From the NCBI RefSeq assembly GCF_047971185.1, contig NZ_JBKDZH010000006.1:42733-106732 (forward strand): 64,000 bases of DNA. The letters run 5' to 3'. The stretch comes from Kluyvera sp047971185 (GTDB lineage Bacteria; Pseudomonadota; Gammaproteobacteria; Enterobacterales; Enterobacteriaceae). A model generated the notes under the pieces. It saw only the letters and a list, made by a program, of their open reading frames with translations, made no database searches and was not told the origin of the DNA. A program made the translations under genes and the position numbers. Below are positions 1 to 8,392 of this stretch, piece after piece. How positions within the stretch are numbered: the first letter of the stretch is position 1; the number at the start of each line of letters is the position of its first letter.

Positions 1-731
1 AAAAATTAACGGACGAAGAACGCGAATACATCATTGGCGGTCAGGAAGCTGCACACCAGACCAACAACGCGAAGAAAATGTCTCCGTGGCAGATCATTCA
101 GACCCGTCGCTTCTGGGGTATCGCCCTGCCGCGTTTCCTGGCTGAACCAGCATGGGGTACCTTCAACGCCTGGATCCCGCTGTTCATGTTTAAAGTGTAC
201 GGCTTCGACCTGAAAGAAATCGCCATGTTCGCCTGGATGCCGATGCTGTTTGCTGACCTCGGCTGCGTTATCGGTGGTTACCTGCCGCCGCTGTTCCAGC
301 GCTGGTTTGGCGTGAACCTGATTGTGTCCCGTAAAATGGTGGTCACCATGGGCGCACTGCTGATGATTGGCCCAGGCCTGATCGGTCTGTTCACCAGCCC
401 GTATATCGCTATCGCCCTGCTGTGCCTCGGTGGCTTTGCTCACCAGTCCCTGTCCGGCGCGCTGATTACGCTCTCTTCCGACGTCTTTGGCCGTAACGAA
501 GTGGCGACCGCGAACGGTCTGACCGGTATGGCGGCGTGGATGGCAAGCACCATGTTTGCACTGGTTGTCGGTGCACTGGCTGACACCATCGGCTTCAGCC
601 CGCTGTTCGCCGTACTGGCTATCTTCGACCTGTTAGGCGCGCTGGTTATCTGGACGGTCCTGCAGAACAAGCAGGCTGACGACGGCGAATCCGGCCAGAA
701 TCGTCCGGCCCAGCAGGCCACGCAAAACTAA
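1..731 (+). CDS. exuT: Hexuronate transporter ExuT (3' part only)
   Basis: This is the C-terminal half of the H+-coupled major facilitator that imports glucuronate and galacturonate across the inner membrane. The reading frame is open from the window edge (first full codon at base 3) and stops at 729-731, so the start lies upstream. About 242 residues are visible, with six hydrophobic segments typical of the second MFS half and a hydrophilic Gln/Asp-rich tail. It precedes exuR in the same direction, as in E. coli. A rho-independent terminator follows 27 bases after the stop, so exuR is probably a separate transcription unit. The name rests on sequence resemblance and on the neighbouring exuR. 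Confidence 0.93.
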   Translation, partial: KLTDEEREYIIGGQEAAHQTNNAKKMSPWQIIQTRRFWGIALPRFLAEPAWGTFNAWIPLFMFKVYGFDLKEIAMFAWMPMLFADLGCVIGGYLPPLFQRWFGVNLIVSRKMVVTMGALLMIGPGLIGLFTSPYIAIALLCLGGFAHQSLSGALITLSSDVFGRNEVATANGLTGMAAWMASTMFALVVGALADTIGFSPLFAVLAIFDLLGALVIWTVLQNKQADDGESGQNRPAQQATQN

Positions 732-758
732 TCTGCGACCGAAGTTTGTTTTCCCTCA

Positions 759-785
759 AGCCGCCTTGATCCAGGCGGCTTTTTT
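759..785 (+). terminator. Rho-independent terminator of exuT
   Basis: An 8-bp perfect stem (AGCCGCCT / AGGCGGCT) with a six-base loop is followed by six T. It lies between the exuT stop and the exuR promoter. Confidence 0.9.
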
Positions 786-812
786 CATGCCTAATTGTGG
801 TGAGCGGCTCGC

Positions 813-832
813 AAAAGTGGTATAACAAATTC
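813..832 (+). promoter_or_regulatory. exuR promoter with ExuR/UxuR-type operator
   Basis: The near-palindrome AAAAGTGGTATAACAAATT resembles the known ExuR/UxuR operator (AAATTGGTATACCAATTT, recalled from family knowledge). It coincides with an extended -10 (TGGTATAAC), about 35 bases before the exuR start. This arrangement suggests autoregulation of exuR by its own product. Confidence 0.55.
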
Positions 833-860
833 AATCTGCCGTACCCTGCCTGGAGAGCAT

Positions 861-1637
861 ATGGAAATCGCCGACGCACGTCGCTTATATCAGCAACTTG
901 CCGCTGAGTTAAAAGAACGCATTGAGCAAGGCGTTTACCTTGTAGGCGATAAGCTGCCTGCTGAGCGCTTTATTGCCGATGAAAAAAGCGTCAGCCGCAC
1001 CGTCGTGCGCGAAGCCATCATTATGCTCGAAGTTGAAGGGTACGTTGAAGTGCGTAAAGGCTCCGGTATCCACGTTATCTCCAACCAGCCAAAGCACCAT
1101 CAGGTGCCGGATGAAAATCTGGAGTTCGCCAACTACGGGCCGTTCGAACTGCTGCAGGCGCGCCAGCTCATTGAGAGCAACATCGCCGAATTTGCCGCCA
1201 CCCAGGTCACCAAGCAGGACATCATGAAGCTGATGGAGATCCAGGAGAAAGCGCGCAAAGAGAAGTGCTTCCGCGACTCCGAGTGGGATCTCCAGTTCCA
1301 CGTTCAGGTCGCCCTGGCCACGCAGAACACGGCGCTGGCGGCCATCGTTGAAAAAATGTGGACCCAGCGCGTGCATAATCCGTACTGGAAGAAACTGCAC
1401 GACCATATCGACGCCCGTACCGTCGATAACTGGTGCGATGACCATGACCAAATCCTGAAGGCGCTGATCCGCAAAGATCCGCACGCGGCGAAGATTGCCA
1501 TGTGGCAGCATCTGGAAAACACCAAGCTGATGCTGTTCAACGAAACCAGCGATGACTTCGAGTTCAACGCCGACCGCTACCTGTTCGCCGAAAACCCGGT
1601 CGTTCACCTCGATACCGTCGCCATCGGCGGTAAATAA
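861..1637 (+). CDS. exuR: Hexuronate-utilisation repressor ExuR
   Basis: GntR-family (FadR subfamily) repressor of hexuronate uptake and catabolism genes, released by galacturonate or glucuronate. It has 258 residues, the E. coli length. The N-terminal winged helix-turn-helix (about 9-75) contains RTVVREAIIMLEVEGY followed by the wing RKGSGIHV. The all-helical FCD ligand domain follows (about 95-235), with its usual conserved Asp/His metal-site residues. The start ATG is preceded by GGAGAG. The gene lies just downstream of exuT, with its own promoter and operator. Confidence 0.95.
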   Translation: MEIADARRLYQQLAAELKERIEQGVYLVGDKLPAERFIADEKSVSRTVVREAIIMLEVEGYVEVRKGSGIHVISNQPKHHQVPDENLEFANYGPFELLQARQLIESNIAEFAATQVTKQDIMKLMEIQEKARKEKCFRDSEWDLQFHVQVALATQNTALAAIVEKMWTQRVHNPYWKKLHDHIDARTVDNWCDDHDQILKALIRKDPHAAKIAMWQHLENTKLMLFNETSDDFEFNADRYLFAENPVVHLDTVAIGGK

Positions 1638-1655
1638 ACCGCGCTTTTCTTCGAC

Positions 1656-1690
1656 AAGGCTTGCCCGACTTTCTGTGTGGGTAAGCCTTT
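1656..1690 (+). terminator. Terminator after exuR
   Basis: An 11-bp stem (AAGGCTTGCCC / GGGTAAGCCTT, one G-U pair) ends in a short T-run. It starts 18 bases after the exuR stop. Confidence 0.75.
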
Positions 1691-1940
1691 GTAAATCCCC
1701 TAGCCTCTCCCCCCGCTAGACCGCAAAATCAACCTGCAACAAATTGCAATTTCTATGACGCGAAACCGCGCCGTTTGTTACAATTGCATGCATTTTGTCG
1801 TTTCGACATTCAGTAAGAGATTATTTCGCCAAAACAGGGACTGTTCAGCGCGTATTTACCGCGATGCTATTAAAATAGAAATAGAGAAGACGTCGCAGCG
1901 CGTTCAGGCATTACGTTAATCGATGTACCAGGAATCGTGA
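1691..1940 (+). promoter_or_regulatory. yqjA upstream region
   Basis: The 303-base gap between exuR and yqjA holds the exuR terminator and then an AT-rich stretch with small palindromes (TGCAACAAATTGCA near 1734; TTGCATGCA near 1784). In E. coli yqjA-mzrA is under CpxR control. I could not find a convincing pair of CpxR half-sites here. No gene is visible. Confidence 0.4.
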
Positions 1941-2603
1941 ATGGAACTACTAACCCAACTCTTAAATGCCTTGTGGAGTCAGGATTTCGAGACGCTCGCA
2001 AATCCTTCCATGATCGGCATGCTCTATTTTGTCTTATGTATGATCCTGTTCCTGGAGAACGGATTGCTGCCTGCTGCCTTCCTGCCGGGCGATAGCCTGC
2101 TGGTGCTGGTTGGTGTCCTCATTGCCAAAGGCGCAATGGGCTTCCCGCAAACGGTGATTCTGCTGACGGTCGCCGCCAGTCTTGGCAGCTGGGTGGGTTA
2201 CATCCAGGGCAACTGGCTCGGCAATACCCGCATTGTCCAGAACTGGCTATCGCATCTGCCCGCGCATTATCACCAGCGCGCGCACCACCTGTTCCATAAG
2301 CATGGTCTTTCTGCGCTGCTGATCGGCCGCTTTATTGCTTTTGTCCGCACCCTGCTGCCTACCATCGCCGGCCTGTCCGGGCTCAACAACGCGCGCTTCC
2401 AGTTCTTTAACTGGATGAGCGGGCTACTGTGGGTGCTGATCCTCGTCACGCTGGGTTTCCTGCTCGGTAGAACGTCGGTCTTCCAGAAATATGAAGATGC
2501 GCTGATGTCCTGCCTGATGCTGCTGCCGGTGGTGCTGCTGGTATTTGGCCTGGGCGGTTCGCTGGTGGTGATGTGGAAGAAAAAATACGGTAACCGAGGG
2601 TAA
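1941..2603 (+). CDS. yqjA: DedA-family inner-membrane protein YqjA
   Basis: DedA/SNARE-associated superfamily membrane protein, needed in E. coli for envelope integrity, proton-motive-force homeostasis and drug or alkaline tolerance. It has 220 residues with several membrane segments. The DedA hallmarks are present: ENGLLPAAFLPGDSLL near residue 40 and GRFIAFVRTLLPTIAGLSG near 130, the latter holding the conserved F-x-R-x-x-x-P and Gly. A short basic tail ends the protein. The stop is two bases before mzrA, so the two are co-transcribed as in E. coli. Confidence 0.95.
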   Translation: MELLTQLLNALWSQDFETLANPSMIGMLYFVLCMILFLENGLLPAAFLPGDSLLVLVGVLIAKGAMGFPQTVILLTVAASLGSWVGYIQGNWLGNTRIVQNWLSHLPAHYHQRAHHLFHKHGLSALLIGRFIAFVRTLLPTIAGLSGLNNARFQFFNWMSGLLWVLILVTLGFLLGRTSVFQKYEDALMSCLMLLPVVLLVFGLGGSLVVMWKKKYGNRG

Positions 2604-2605
2604 CG

Positions 2606-2986
2606 ATGGTGCTAAACCGCATTCAGCTTCGCCGGTTTGCATTAAGCCTGAGCATCATGCTGATGTTATGCATGTTGCTCTGGGCATGGGCCGCGCTGCA
2701 GCGTGAAGAGTCCACGCTCGCGATTCGCCCCATTAACCAGGCCAACATGCCCGATGGTTTCTCCGTCTCACACCACCTGGATGCCAACGGTATTCGCTTT
2801 AAAAGTATCACCCCGCAAAATGACTCGCTGCTGATTACCTTCGAATCCAGCGAGCAAAGCGCGGCGGCCAAGCGCGTGCTCGATAGTACCCTGCCTCATG
2901 TCTACGTTGTTTCCCTACAGGATGAAGATAACGACCCGGCGAGCTGGCTGTCGCTGCTGCGTGATACCTCACACCGGTTTGGCTAA
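2606..2986 (+). CDS. mzrA: EnvZ/OmpR modulator MzrA
   Basis: A small bitopic inner-membrane protein that in E. coli binds EnvZ and links the CpxA/CpxR response to EnvZ/OmpR. It has 126 residues: a basic N-terminus, one membrane helix (about 10-31) and a periplasmic domain. It starts three bases after the yqjA stop, with the ribosome site GAGGG inside the yqjA end. The assignment rests on position, length and topology more than on a diagnostic motif. Confidence 0.88.
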   Translation: MVLNRIQLRRFALSLSIMLMLCMLLWAWAALQREESTLAIRPINQANMPDGFSVSHHLDANGIRFKSITPQNDSLLITFESSEQSAAAKRVLDSTLPHVYVVSLQDEDNDPASWLSLLRDTSHRFG

Positions 2987-3055
2987 AACTTCCAGGAATC
3001 TGAATAATTTCACTTACTTTGGTGATTTCGTCTTTTACTTACTATGCTTACTAAT

Positions 3056-3078
3056 GTGGGTGCCGTCTCGGTACCCAC
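3056..3078. other. Hairpin between mzrA and yqjC
   Basis: A 10-bp stem (GTGGGTGCCG / CGGTACCCAC, one G-T pair) with a TCT loop lies 70 bases after mzrA. No T-run follows, so it is not a clear terminator. It could stabilise the yqjA-mzrA 3' end or sit in the yqjC leader. Confidence 0.4.
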
Positions 3079-3130
3079 CTACTGGGAAACGTACATTCCA
3101 GATGTACTATGCAAAATGGAAGATTCATAC

Positions 3131-3499
3131 ATGAAATACCGCATCGTACTTGCGCTCACTCTCGCGACTCTTAGCGCGAGCGCGGCAGCAACATCACTCT
3201 GCCAGGAAAAAGAGCAGGACATTCAGCGTGAGATTGGCTATGCCGAAAAGCATAACAATCAGAACCGTATCAACGGTCTGAAAAAGGCGCTGAGCGAGGT
3301 TAAAGCCAACTGCACTGATAGCAAGCTTCGCGCCGATCATCAGGAAAAGATTGCCGAGCAGAAGGATGAAATTCGCGAGCGCGAACAGGATCTGCGAGAA
3401 GCAAAGCAGAAAGGCGATGCGGACAAGGTGGCGAAACGCGAGCATAAGCTGCAGGAAGCCAAAAGTGAACTTAACGCGCTGGAATCACGTGCGTATTGA
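3131..3499 (+). CDS. yqjC: Periplasmic DUF1090 protein YqjC
   Basis: Small exported protein of unknown function, 122 residues. It has a signal peptide (about 1-20, ending ASAAA) and a long, highly charged helical region (about 25-120) rich in Glu, Lys, Arg and Gln that looks like a coiled coil, with two cysteines. Other in-frame ATGs lie upstream, but this one has GGAAG seven bases ahead and gives the signal peptide at the N-terminus. It heads the yqjCDEK group. In E. coli it is seen among acid- and stress-responsive genes. Confidence 0.88.
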   Translation: MKYRIVLALTLATLSASAAATSLCQEKEQDIQREIGYAEKHNNQNRINGLKKALSEVKANCTDSKLRADHQEKIAEQKDEIREREQDLREAKQKGDADKVAKREHKLQEAKSELNALESRAY

Positions 3500-3528
3500 G
3501 TGAGTGGAACCCCTACAGGAGAGAGACG

Positions 3529-3834
3529 ATGGCTAAAGATTCAACCTCAGATCAGTTACGTGCAGAGCTGAAAGCCCTGTCAGATACCCTGGAAGAAGTG
3601 CTGAATGCTTCCACCGATAAATCGAAAGAAGAGCTGAGCAAGCTGCGCAGCAAAGCGGAAAGCGCGCTCAAAGAGAGCCGTGACCGCTTAGGGGAAACGG
3701 GCGACGCGATTGCGAAGCAAACCCGCGAAGCCGCCGCGAAAGCCGATGGCTACGTGCGTGAAAACCCGTGGACCGGCGTCGGCATTGGTGCCGCCGTTGG
3801 CCTGGTGCTGGGCGTACTGCTGACGCGCCGTTAA
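3529..3834 (+). CDS. yqjD: Ribosome-associated inner-membrane protein YqjD
   Basis: ElaB/YgaM/YqjD family, 101 residues. In E. coli it is a C-tail-anchored inner-membrane protein that binds 70S/100S ribosomes in stationary phase. The N-terminal 75 residues are an amphipathic charged helix. The C-terminus is the family signature ENPWTGVGIGAAVGLVLG, a glycine-zipper membrane helix, followed by two arginines. The ribosome site AGGAGAG lies just before the ATG. The yqjE start is two bases after the stop. Confidence 0.95.
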   Translation: MAKDSTSDQLRAELKALSDTLEEVLNASTDKSKEELSKLRSKAESALKESRDRLGETGDAIAKQTREAAAKADGYVRENPWTGVGIGAAVGLVLGVLLTRR

Positions 3835-3836
3835 GC

Positions 3837-4235
3837 ATGCGTGATTCTCAACACGCGCAGGGTCCCGGGAAAAACGTGCTCGGCATCGGCCAGCGCATTA
3901 TCACCCTGCTGGTGCAGATGGTGGAAACACGGCTCCGTCTGGTAGTCGTTGAGCTGGAAGAGGAGAAGGCAAACCTCATCCAGCTGCTGTTAATGGCAGG
4001 GTTAACCCTGCTGTTTACCGCTTTCGGTCTGATGAGCCTGCTGGTGCTGATTATGTGGGCGGTCGATCCGCAGTACCGTTTACACGTGATGATCGCCACT
4101 ACCGTCACGCTGCTGTTGCTTGCGTTGATTGGCGGTATCTGGACCGTTCACAAGGCCCGTCAGACCACGCTGCTGCGCCATACCCGTCACGAACTGGCCA
4201 ACGACCGTGCCCTGCTTGAGGACGACGAGCCATGA
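3837..4235 (+). CDS. yqjE: Inner-membrane protein YqjE
   Basis: Phage_holin_3_6/DUF1469-type small membrane protein of unknown function, 132 residues. It has a charged N-terminal helix (about 15-45) and two long hydrophobic segments (about 48-75 and 82-105), then a charged tail. It is translationally linked on both sides: it starts two bases after yqjD and overlaps yqjK by four bases (ATGA). Co-expression with the ribosome-binding tail-anchored YqjD suggests a shared stationary-phase membrane role (inference). Confidence 0.92.
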   Translation: MRDSQHAQGPGKNVLGIGQRIITLLVQMVETRLRLVVVELEEEKANLIQLLLMAGLTLLFTAFGLMSLLVLIMWAVDPQYRLHVMIATTVTLLLLALIGGIWTVHKARQTTLLRHTRHELANDRALLEDDEP

Positions 4236-4513
4236 GCCCGCGTCAGGAACGTGAGCAGCGCAAAGCGTTTCTGCTGCGCCAGATCCAGCAGCAACGGCTG
4301 GATCTGAGCGCCGGACGCCGCGACTGGCTGGATGCCACGCAGGTTTACGATCGCGGCTGGAGCCGTCTCGTGAGCCTGCGGTCGTGGGTGATGGTCGCCA
4401 GCAGCGCCATGGCCGTAGTGTCGCTGCGCCATCCGCGCTTTCTGGTGCGCTGGGCGCGACGCGGCATCGGTGCCTGGACCACCTGGCGAATGGTTAAAAA
4501 TCTGCTGCGTTAA
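4232..4513 (+). CDS. yqjK: YqjK-like family protein
   Basis: Small basic protein of unknown function, 93 residues (about 99 in E. coli). The N-terminal half is Gln/Arg-rich and helical (QQQRLDL, RRDWLDA). A short hydrophobic stretch (about 51-65) precedes a very basic end. It overlaps the yqjE stop by four bases and closes the yqjCDEK operon. Its conserved position makes the name secure; no biochemical function is known to me. Confidence 0.9.
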   Translation: MSPRQEREQRKAFLLRQIQQQRLDLSAGRRDWLDATQVYDRGWSRLVSLRSWVMVASSAMAVVSLRHPRFLVRWARRGIGAWTTWRMVKNLLR

Positions 4514-4529
4514 GCGGGTGGATACGCAT

Positions 4530-5174
4530 TCAGCGCCGCATTTCAGCAAGCTGTTCCATAGACAGCCCGGTGGTCTGCGCGACGGTTTTCAGCGCAACCC
4601 CGTGGCTGATTAAGGCCTGGGCAATTTTTAGCGTCGCCTGCTTTTCGCCTTCATTTCGGCCTTCATTTCGGCCTTCGATCATACCTTCATCATGCTGTAT
4701 TTCAGCCCACTCCATCAGCGTCAGTTTCTTCTTCATCATCCTCTCCTCATGTTGCGTCATTCCGCTCGCAAGCTGCCGAAAAAACGTGACGGGGTGCTCT
4801 GTTCTCCCCGTCTGCGCCAGATAGTGGATCAGCGCGCGAAACTGGCTATCGGTGGTGTAGCCGGCGCGTAACAGCCGGATCAGGCTGTCGGTCATCTCCA
4901 TCAAATCGCGCCGCCGAATGTTTTTCTGCAAAAATTCCAGCAGCGCCACGCGACGATGGCTCATGATTTCGTCATCGGAAAGCACCGTAAGGTCAACCAA
5001 CGGCAGCGCGCCATCATAGAGTACCCGCGCAACCTCGGGTTCCGCAAACACATCCAGCCAGCGCATAGAGAACGGATACGGACTTTTTTCACCGTGGTAG
5101 AACAACATAGGGATCACCAGCGGGCAAAGCGCACTTCTGCGTCGACGCTCGTAAAAAATCCCACTGCCATACAT
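4530..5174 (-). pseudogene. 5'-truncated Rpn/YhgA-type nuclease (PD-(D/E)XK transposase family) remnant
   Basis: From PLVIPMLFYHGE onward, this matches the C-terminal two-thirds of Rpn (RpnA-E, YhgA-like) recombination-promoting nucleases: the LPLVDLTV..DDEIM..RR region, the helical middle and the Glu-rich linker EGRNEGRNEGEKQ, then the terminal small helix domain ending EQLAEMR. Full-length members have about 290-310 residues. Only 214 are open here, and the first 15 or so do not look like the family. The N-terminal nuclease domain with its catalytic Asp and Glu-x-Lys residues is absent. It should therefore be inactive unless the remnant serves another role. It lies between yqjK and yqjF, facing yqjK. 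Confidence 0.8.
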
Positions 5175-5333
5175 CGTTGCTCAGATTCTTTGAAGAAGTT
5201 CAACAGTTTTCCTTGCTAACAATTGCCATACGTCGCAGTTATATTTCTCTCCATCGACAGCAGCTACGCGCTATCGACGTGTAAATGCTCAATAAATTGG
5301 TTTAACTACCCGCAAGGTTCTCTGGAGAGAAAG

Positions 5334-5726
5334 ATGAAAAAATTAGAAGATATCGGTTTCCTGGTCGCTCGTATTCTGATGCCAATCCTGTTTATCACGG
5401 CTGGCTGGGGCAAAATCACCGGGTATGCGGGTACACAACAATACATGGAAGCGATGGGCGTCCCAGGGTTCCTGCTGCCGCTGACCATCCTGCTTGAGTT
5501 TGGCGGCGGTCTGGCAATCCTGTTCGGTTTCCTGACCCGCACCACCGCGCTGTTCACCGCAGGCTTCACCCTGCTGACCGCCTTCATCTTCCACAGCAAC
5601 TTTGCTGAAGGCATGAACTCGCTGATGTTTATGAAAAACCTGACTATCGCTGGCGGCTACCTGCTGCTGGGCATCACCGGTCCGGGCGCATTCAGCATCG
5701 ACCGCGTACTGAATAAAAAGTGGTAA
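5334..5726 (+). CDS. yqjF: DoxX-family membrane protein YqjF
   Basis: DoxX-like membrane protein, 130 residues, four hydrophobic helices. The start at 5334 is chosen because GGAGAG lies eight bases ahead and the product then matches the E. coli length; an upstream in-frame ATG gives an unlikely N-terminal extension. In E. coli yqjF is the gene induced by 2,4-dinitrotoluene breakdown products, and the LysR regulator YhaJ (7392-8288 here) activates it. A role in quinone or electrophile defence with yqjG next door fits (inference). Confidence 0.93.
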   Translation: MKKLEDIGFLVARILMPILFITAGWGKITGYAGTQQYMEAMGVPGFLLPLTILLEFGGGLAILFGFLTRTTALFTAGFTLLTAFIFHSNFAEGMNSLMFMKNLTIAGGYLLLGITGPGAFSIDRVLNKKW

Positions 5727-5747
5727 GCGCACTATACTGAGTGAACG

Positions 5748-5775
5748 AAAAGCGAGGAGACATCTCCTCGCTTTT
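5748..5775 (+). terminator. Terminator between yqjF and yqjG
   Basis: A 13-base inverted repeat (AAAAGCGAGGAGA / TCTCCTCGCTTTT) ends in a T-run, 22 bases after yqjF. It can work in both directions, but both flanking genes read rightwards. Confidence 0.85.
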
Positions 5776-5798
5776 GCTATCTGAAGAAGGAGAACATG

Positions 5799-6785
5799 AT
5801 GGGACAATTAATCGACGGCGTCTGGCAGGATACCTGGTATGACACCAAATCCACCGGCGGACGTTTCCAGCGTTCAGTCTCCGCCTTTCGCAACTGGCTG
5901 ACCGCCGACGGCGAACCGGGCCCGAGCGGCAGCGGCGGCTTTGCGGCCGAAAAAGAGCGTTATCACCTGTACGTCTCTCTCGCCTGTCCGTGGGCGCACC
6001 GCACGCTGATCCTACGGAAGCTAAAAGGGCTGGAGCCGTTTATCTCGGTTTCGGTAGTGAATCCGCTGATGCTGGAAAACGGCTGGACCTTCGATGCCGA
6101 TTTCCCGGCGGCCACCGGCGATACGCTCTACCAGCATCAGTTTCTGTACCAGCTCTACCAGCACGCCGATCCGACCTATTCCGGTCGCGTCACCGTTCCG
6201 GTGCTGTGGGATAAGAAAAATCAGACCATCGTCAGCAATGAATCCGCTGAAATCATCCGCATGTTTAACACGGCGTTCGATGCGCTCGGCGCGAAGGCGG
6301 GCGACTACTATCCGCCCGCGCTGCGCGAGCAGATCGATGAGCTGAACGGCTGGATCTACGACACCGTGAACAACGGCGTCTATAAAGCCGGTTTTGCCAC
6401 CAGCCAGGCGGCCTATGACGAGGCCGTAGAAAAAGTTTTTGTCTCGCTCGATCGCCTGGAGAAAATTCTCGGCCAGCAGCGCTACCTGACCGGCAATCAG
6501 CTGACCGAGGCCGATATTCGCCTGTGGACCACGCTGATTCGCTTCGATCCGGTGTACGTCACCCACTTCAAGTGCGACAAGCACCGCATCAGCGACTATC
6601 TGAATCTGCACGGCTTCCTGCGCGATATTTATCAGCTGCCGGGTATAGCAGAAACCGTTGATTTTGCTCACATCCGTAACCACTACTTCCGCAGCCACAA
6701 AACCATTAACCCGACCGGTATTATCTCGGTAGGCCCGTGGCAGGACCTCGACGAACCGCACGGCCGCGACGTTCGTTTCCGCTAA
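5799..6785 (+). CDS. yqjG: Glutathionyl-hydroquinone reductase YqjG
   Basis: Xi-class glutathione transferase that reduces glutathionyl-hydroquinones to hydroquinones with glutathione. It has 328 residues, the E. coli length. The N-terminal thioredoxin-fold domain carries the catalytic Cys63 in ACPWAHR. The GSH-binding VPVLWD and SNESAEI elements follow, then the helical C-terminal domain with the family-specific end (GIISVGPWQDLDEPHGRDVRF). Two adjacent ATGs (5796, 5799) are possible; the second gives the conserved MGQLIDG start. It sits beside yqjF and is probably part of the same quinone-detoxifying set. Confidence 0.96.
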   Translation: MGQLIDGVWQDTWYDTKSTGGRFQRSVSAFRNWLTADGEPGPSGSGGFAAEKERYHLYVSLACPWAHRTLILRKLKGLEPFISVSVVNPLMLENGWTFDADFPAATGDTLYQHQFLYQLYQHADPTYSGRVTVPVLWDKKNQTIVSNESAEIIRMFNTAFDALGAKAGDYYPPALREQIDELNGWIYDTVNNGVYKAGFATSQAAYDEAVEKVFVSLDRLEKILGQQRYLTGNQLTEADIRLWTTLIRFDPVYVTHFKCDKHRISDYLNLHGFLRDIYQLPGIAETVDFAHIRNHYFRSHKTINPTGIISVGPWQDLDEPHGRDVRFR

Positions 6786-6791
6786 GCCTTC

Positions 6792-6820
6792 AGGGTGCCG
6801 TCCTCCGGCACCCTAATTTA
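6792..6820 (+). terminator. Terminator after yqjG
   Basis: A 9-bp perfect stem (AGGGTGCCG / CGGCACCCT) with a five-base loop is followed by an AT-rich run (AATTTATT). Confidence 0.75.
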
Positions 6821-6915
6821 TTCACCCAATCAATATTTACCACGTTTTCATTCACGACTATCCTTAGCTTGATCGCTTTAAAAACAAGTGATTAATGGTC
6901 AACTGAGGCAAGAAA

Positions 6916-7281
6916 ATGGATTGGTATCTCAAGGTTCTACGTAATTATATTGGGTTCGGCGGCCGCGCCCGTCGTAAAGAGTACTGGATGTTCGTGCTGG
7001 TGAACGTCATTTTGACGCTCGTGCTGGGCGTGGTGGATAAGATACTCGGCTGGCAGCGTGCCGGCGGCGAAGGGATCCTCACCACCATTTACGGTATCCT
7101 GGTGTTCCTGCCGTGGTGGGCGGTGCAGTTCCGTCGTCTGCATGACACCGATCGCTCGGCGTGGTGGCTGTTGCTGCTGATTATCCCGGTGATCGGCTGG
7201 ATCGTCATTTTGATCTTTAACTGCCAGAACGGTACGCCTGGCGATAACCGTTTTGGGCCGGATCCGAAACGTCTTTCCTGA
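6916..7281 (+). CDS. yhaH: DUF805 inner-membrane protein YhaH
   Basis: Small membrane protein of unknown function, 121 residues. The DUF805 pattern is clear: WYLKVLRNYIGFGGRARRKEYW at the start, four hydrophobic segments, RRLHDTDRSAWW near residue 72, and the Gly/Asn-rich C-terminal GTPGDNRFGPDPK. It has its own leader after the yqjG terminator. In E. coli it lies beside yhaJ and shares the neighbourhood of YhaJ-controlled genes. Confidence 0.94.
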   Translation: MDWYLKVLRNYIGFGGRARRKEYWMFVLVNVILTLVLGVVDKILGWQRAGGEGILTTIYGILVFLPWWAVQFRRLHDTDRSAWWLLLLIIPVIGWIVILIFNCQNGTPGDNRFGPDPKRLS

Positions 7282-7306
7282 TCCCCGCCAGGCATAATAC
7301 GGGCTT

Positions 7307-7388
7307 TGTAGGCCTGATAAGCGCAGCGCCATCAGGCTATTCGGCATCGATCGCCGGATGGCGGCGTAAACGCCTTATCCGGCCTACA
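7307..7388. repeat. REP/BIME pair between yhaH and yhaJ
   Basis: Two facing REP-type palindromic units are seen: GTAGGCCTGATAAGCGCAGC..GCCATCAGGC, and GCCGGATGGCGGCGTAAACG..CTTATCCGGCCTAC. They lie between the convergent yhaH and yhaJ, the usual place for transcript-end-protecting REPs. Confidence 0.9.
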
Positions 7389-7391
7389 ACG

Positions 7392-8288
7392 CTATTTCGC
7401 GGTGAGCAGCTTTTGGATCTCGCGCAGACACCAGGACTTGGCTTCGCCCATGCTGTCACGGCGCCAGGCCATAATGATGTCAATCTCGCTGGTGTACTCC
7501 GGGCTGACGACCCGCAGACGCCCTTCGGCAATATCCTGCTCAACCAGCGGATACGGCATCGTCGCGACGCCCAATCCGGCAAGCAACGCCTGGCGTTTTT
7601 CTTCCATTGAGGTGACCGTCAGACGCGGCTGTTTGTCCAGCAGCTGCACGGTCAGCACCGGGCGCTCGCGCGCGGTGTCGGCAATGGCTACGCCGCGATA
7701 CTTCACGCGCGTCACCTCAGACAGCGGCTCGGCCTCCTGATGAATCGGGTGATCCGGCGCGGCAACGTAGACGTTCATAATCGAATAGAGCTTGCGCGAG
7801 TTAATCTCCGTGGAAGAACGGAAATGCATATCCGGCGCGATCACGATATCCGCTCGCCCCTGCTCCAGACGCTCCCAGGCGCCCGCCAGCACTTCAGTAA
7901 TAATCGACAGCTGGGTGTTCGACCTGGTCGCCAGCTTCTCCACCAGAGGAAATAGCGCCGGCGTTGGGATCAGCGCTTCTGCGACGATGGTGAGGTGCGT
8001 TTCCCAGCCGCGCGCCAGCGCTTCGGCGTCGGTGGTCAGCTTGTCCGCCGCTTCCAGCAGTACGCGGCCGCGTTCGAGCAGCATCCGCCCAACGTTAGTG
8101 AATTTTGTTCGATGACCTGAGCGGTCAAATAACACCACGTCCAGCTCTTCTTCCAGCTTTTGCATGGTGTAGCTCAATGCCGAAGGCACGCGGCCCAGCT
8201 CATCAGCCGCGGCGGCAAAGCTGCCGCGCCGGTCAATGGCGTCCATTACTCGTAGTGCTTCCAGCGTCAGTGCTCTCTCTTTAGCCAT
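7392..8288 (-). CDS. yhaJ: LysR-family regulator YhaJ
   Basis: LysR-type DNA-binding regulator, 298 residues. The helix-turn-helix (about 18-40, GSFAAAADELGRVPSALSYTMQKLEEEL) is followed by the two-lobe effector domain (about 90-290). In E. coli YhaJ activates yqjF and other genes on exposure to di- and trihydroxytoluenes, and contributes to virulence in pathogenic strains. It is divergent from yhaK, with 104 bases between starts, the usual LysR arrangement. Confidence 0.95.
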   Translation of the reverse strand: MAKERALTLEALRVMDAIDRRGSFAAAADELGRVPSALSYTMQKLEEELDVVLFDRSGHRTKFTNVGRMLLERGRVLLEAADKLTTDAEALARGWETHLTIVAEALIPTPALFPLVEKLATRSNTQLSIITEVLAGAWERLEQGRADIVIAPDMHFRSSTEINSRKLYSIMNVYVAAPDHPIHQEAEPLSEVTRVKYRGVAIADTARERPVLTVQLLDKQPRLTVTSMEEKRQALLAGLGVATMPYPLVEQDIAEGRLRVVSPEYTSEIDIIMAWRRDSMGEAKSWCLREIQKLLTAK

Positions 8289-8392
8289 GGCGTGCTCATT
8301 CAGGAAATTTGAACATACCGGGCAGAATATCTGGCTAACAATGCAGCGTCCATACCTTTACCATTGATTTAGTGTAAAGGAGGGTCAAGAAG

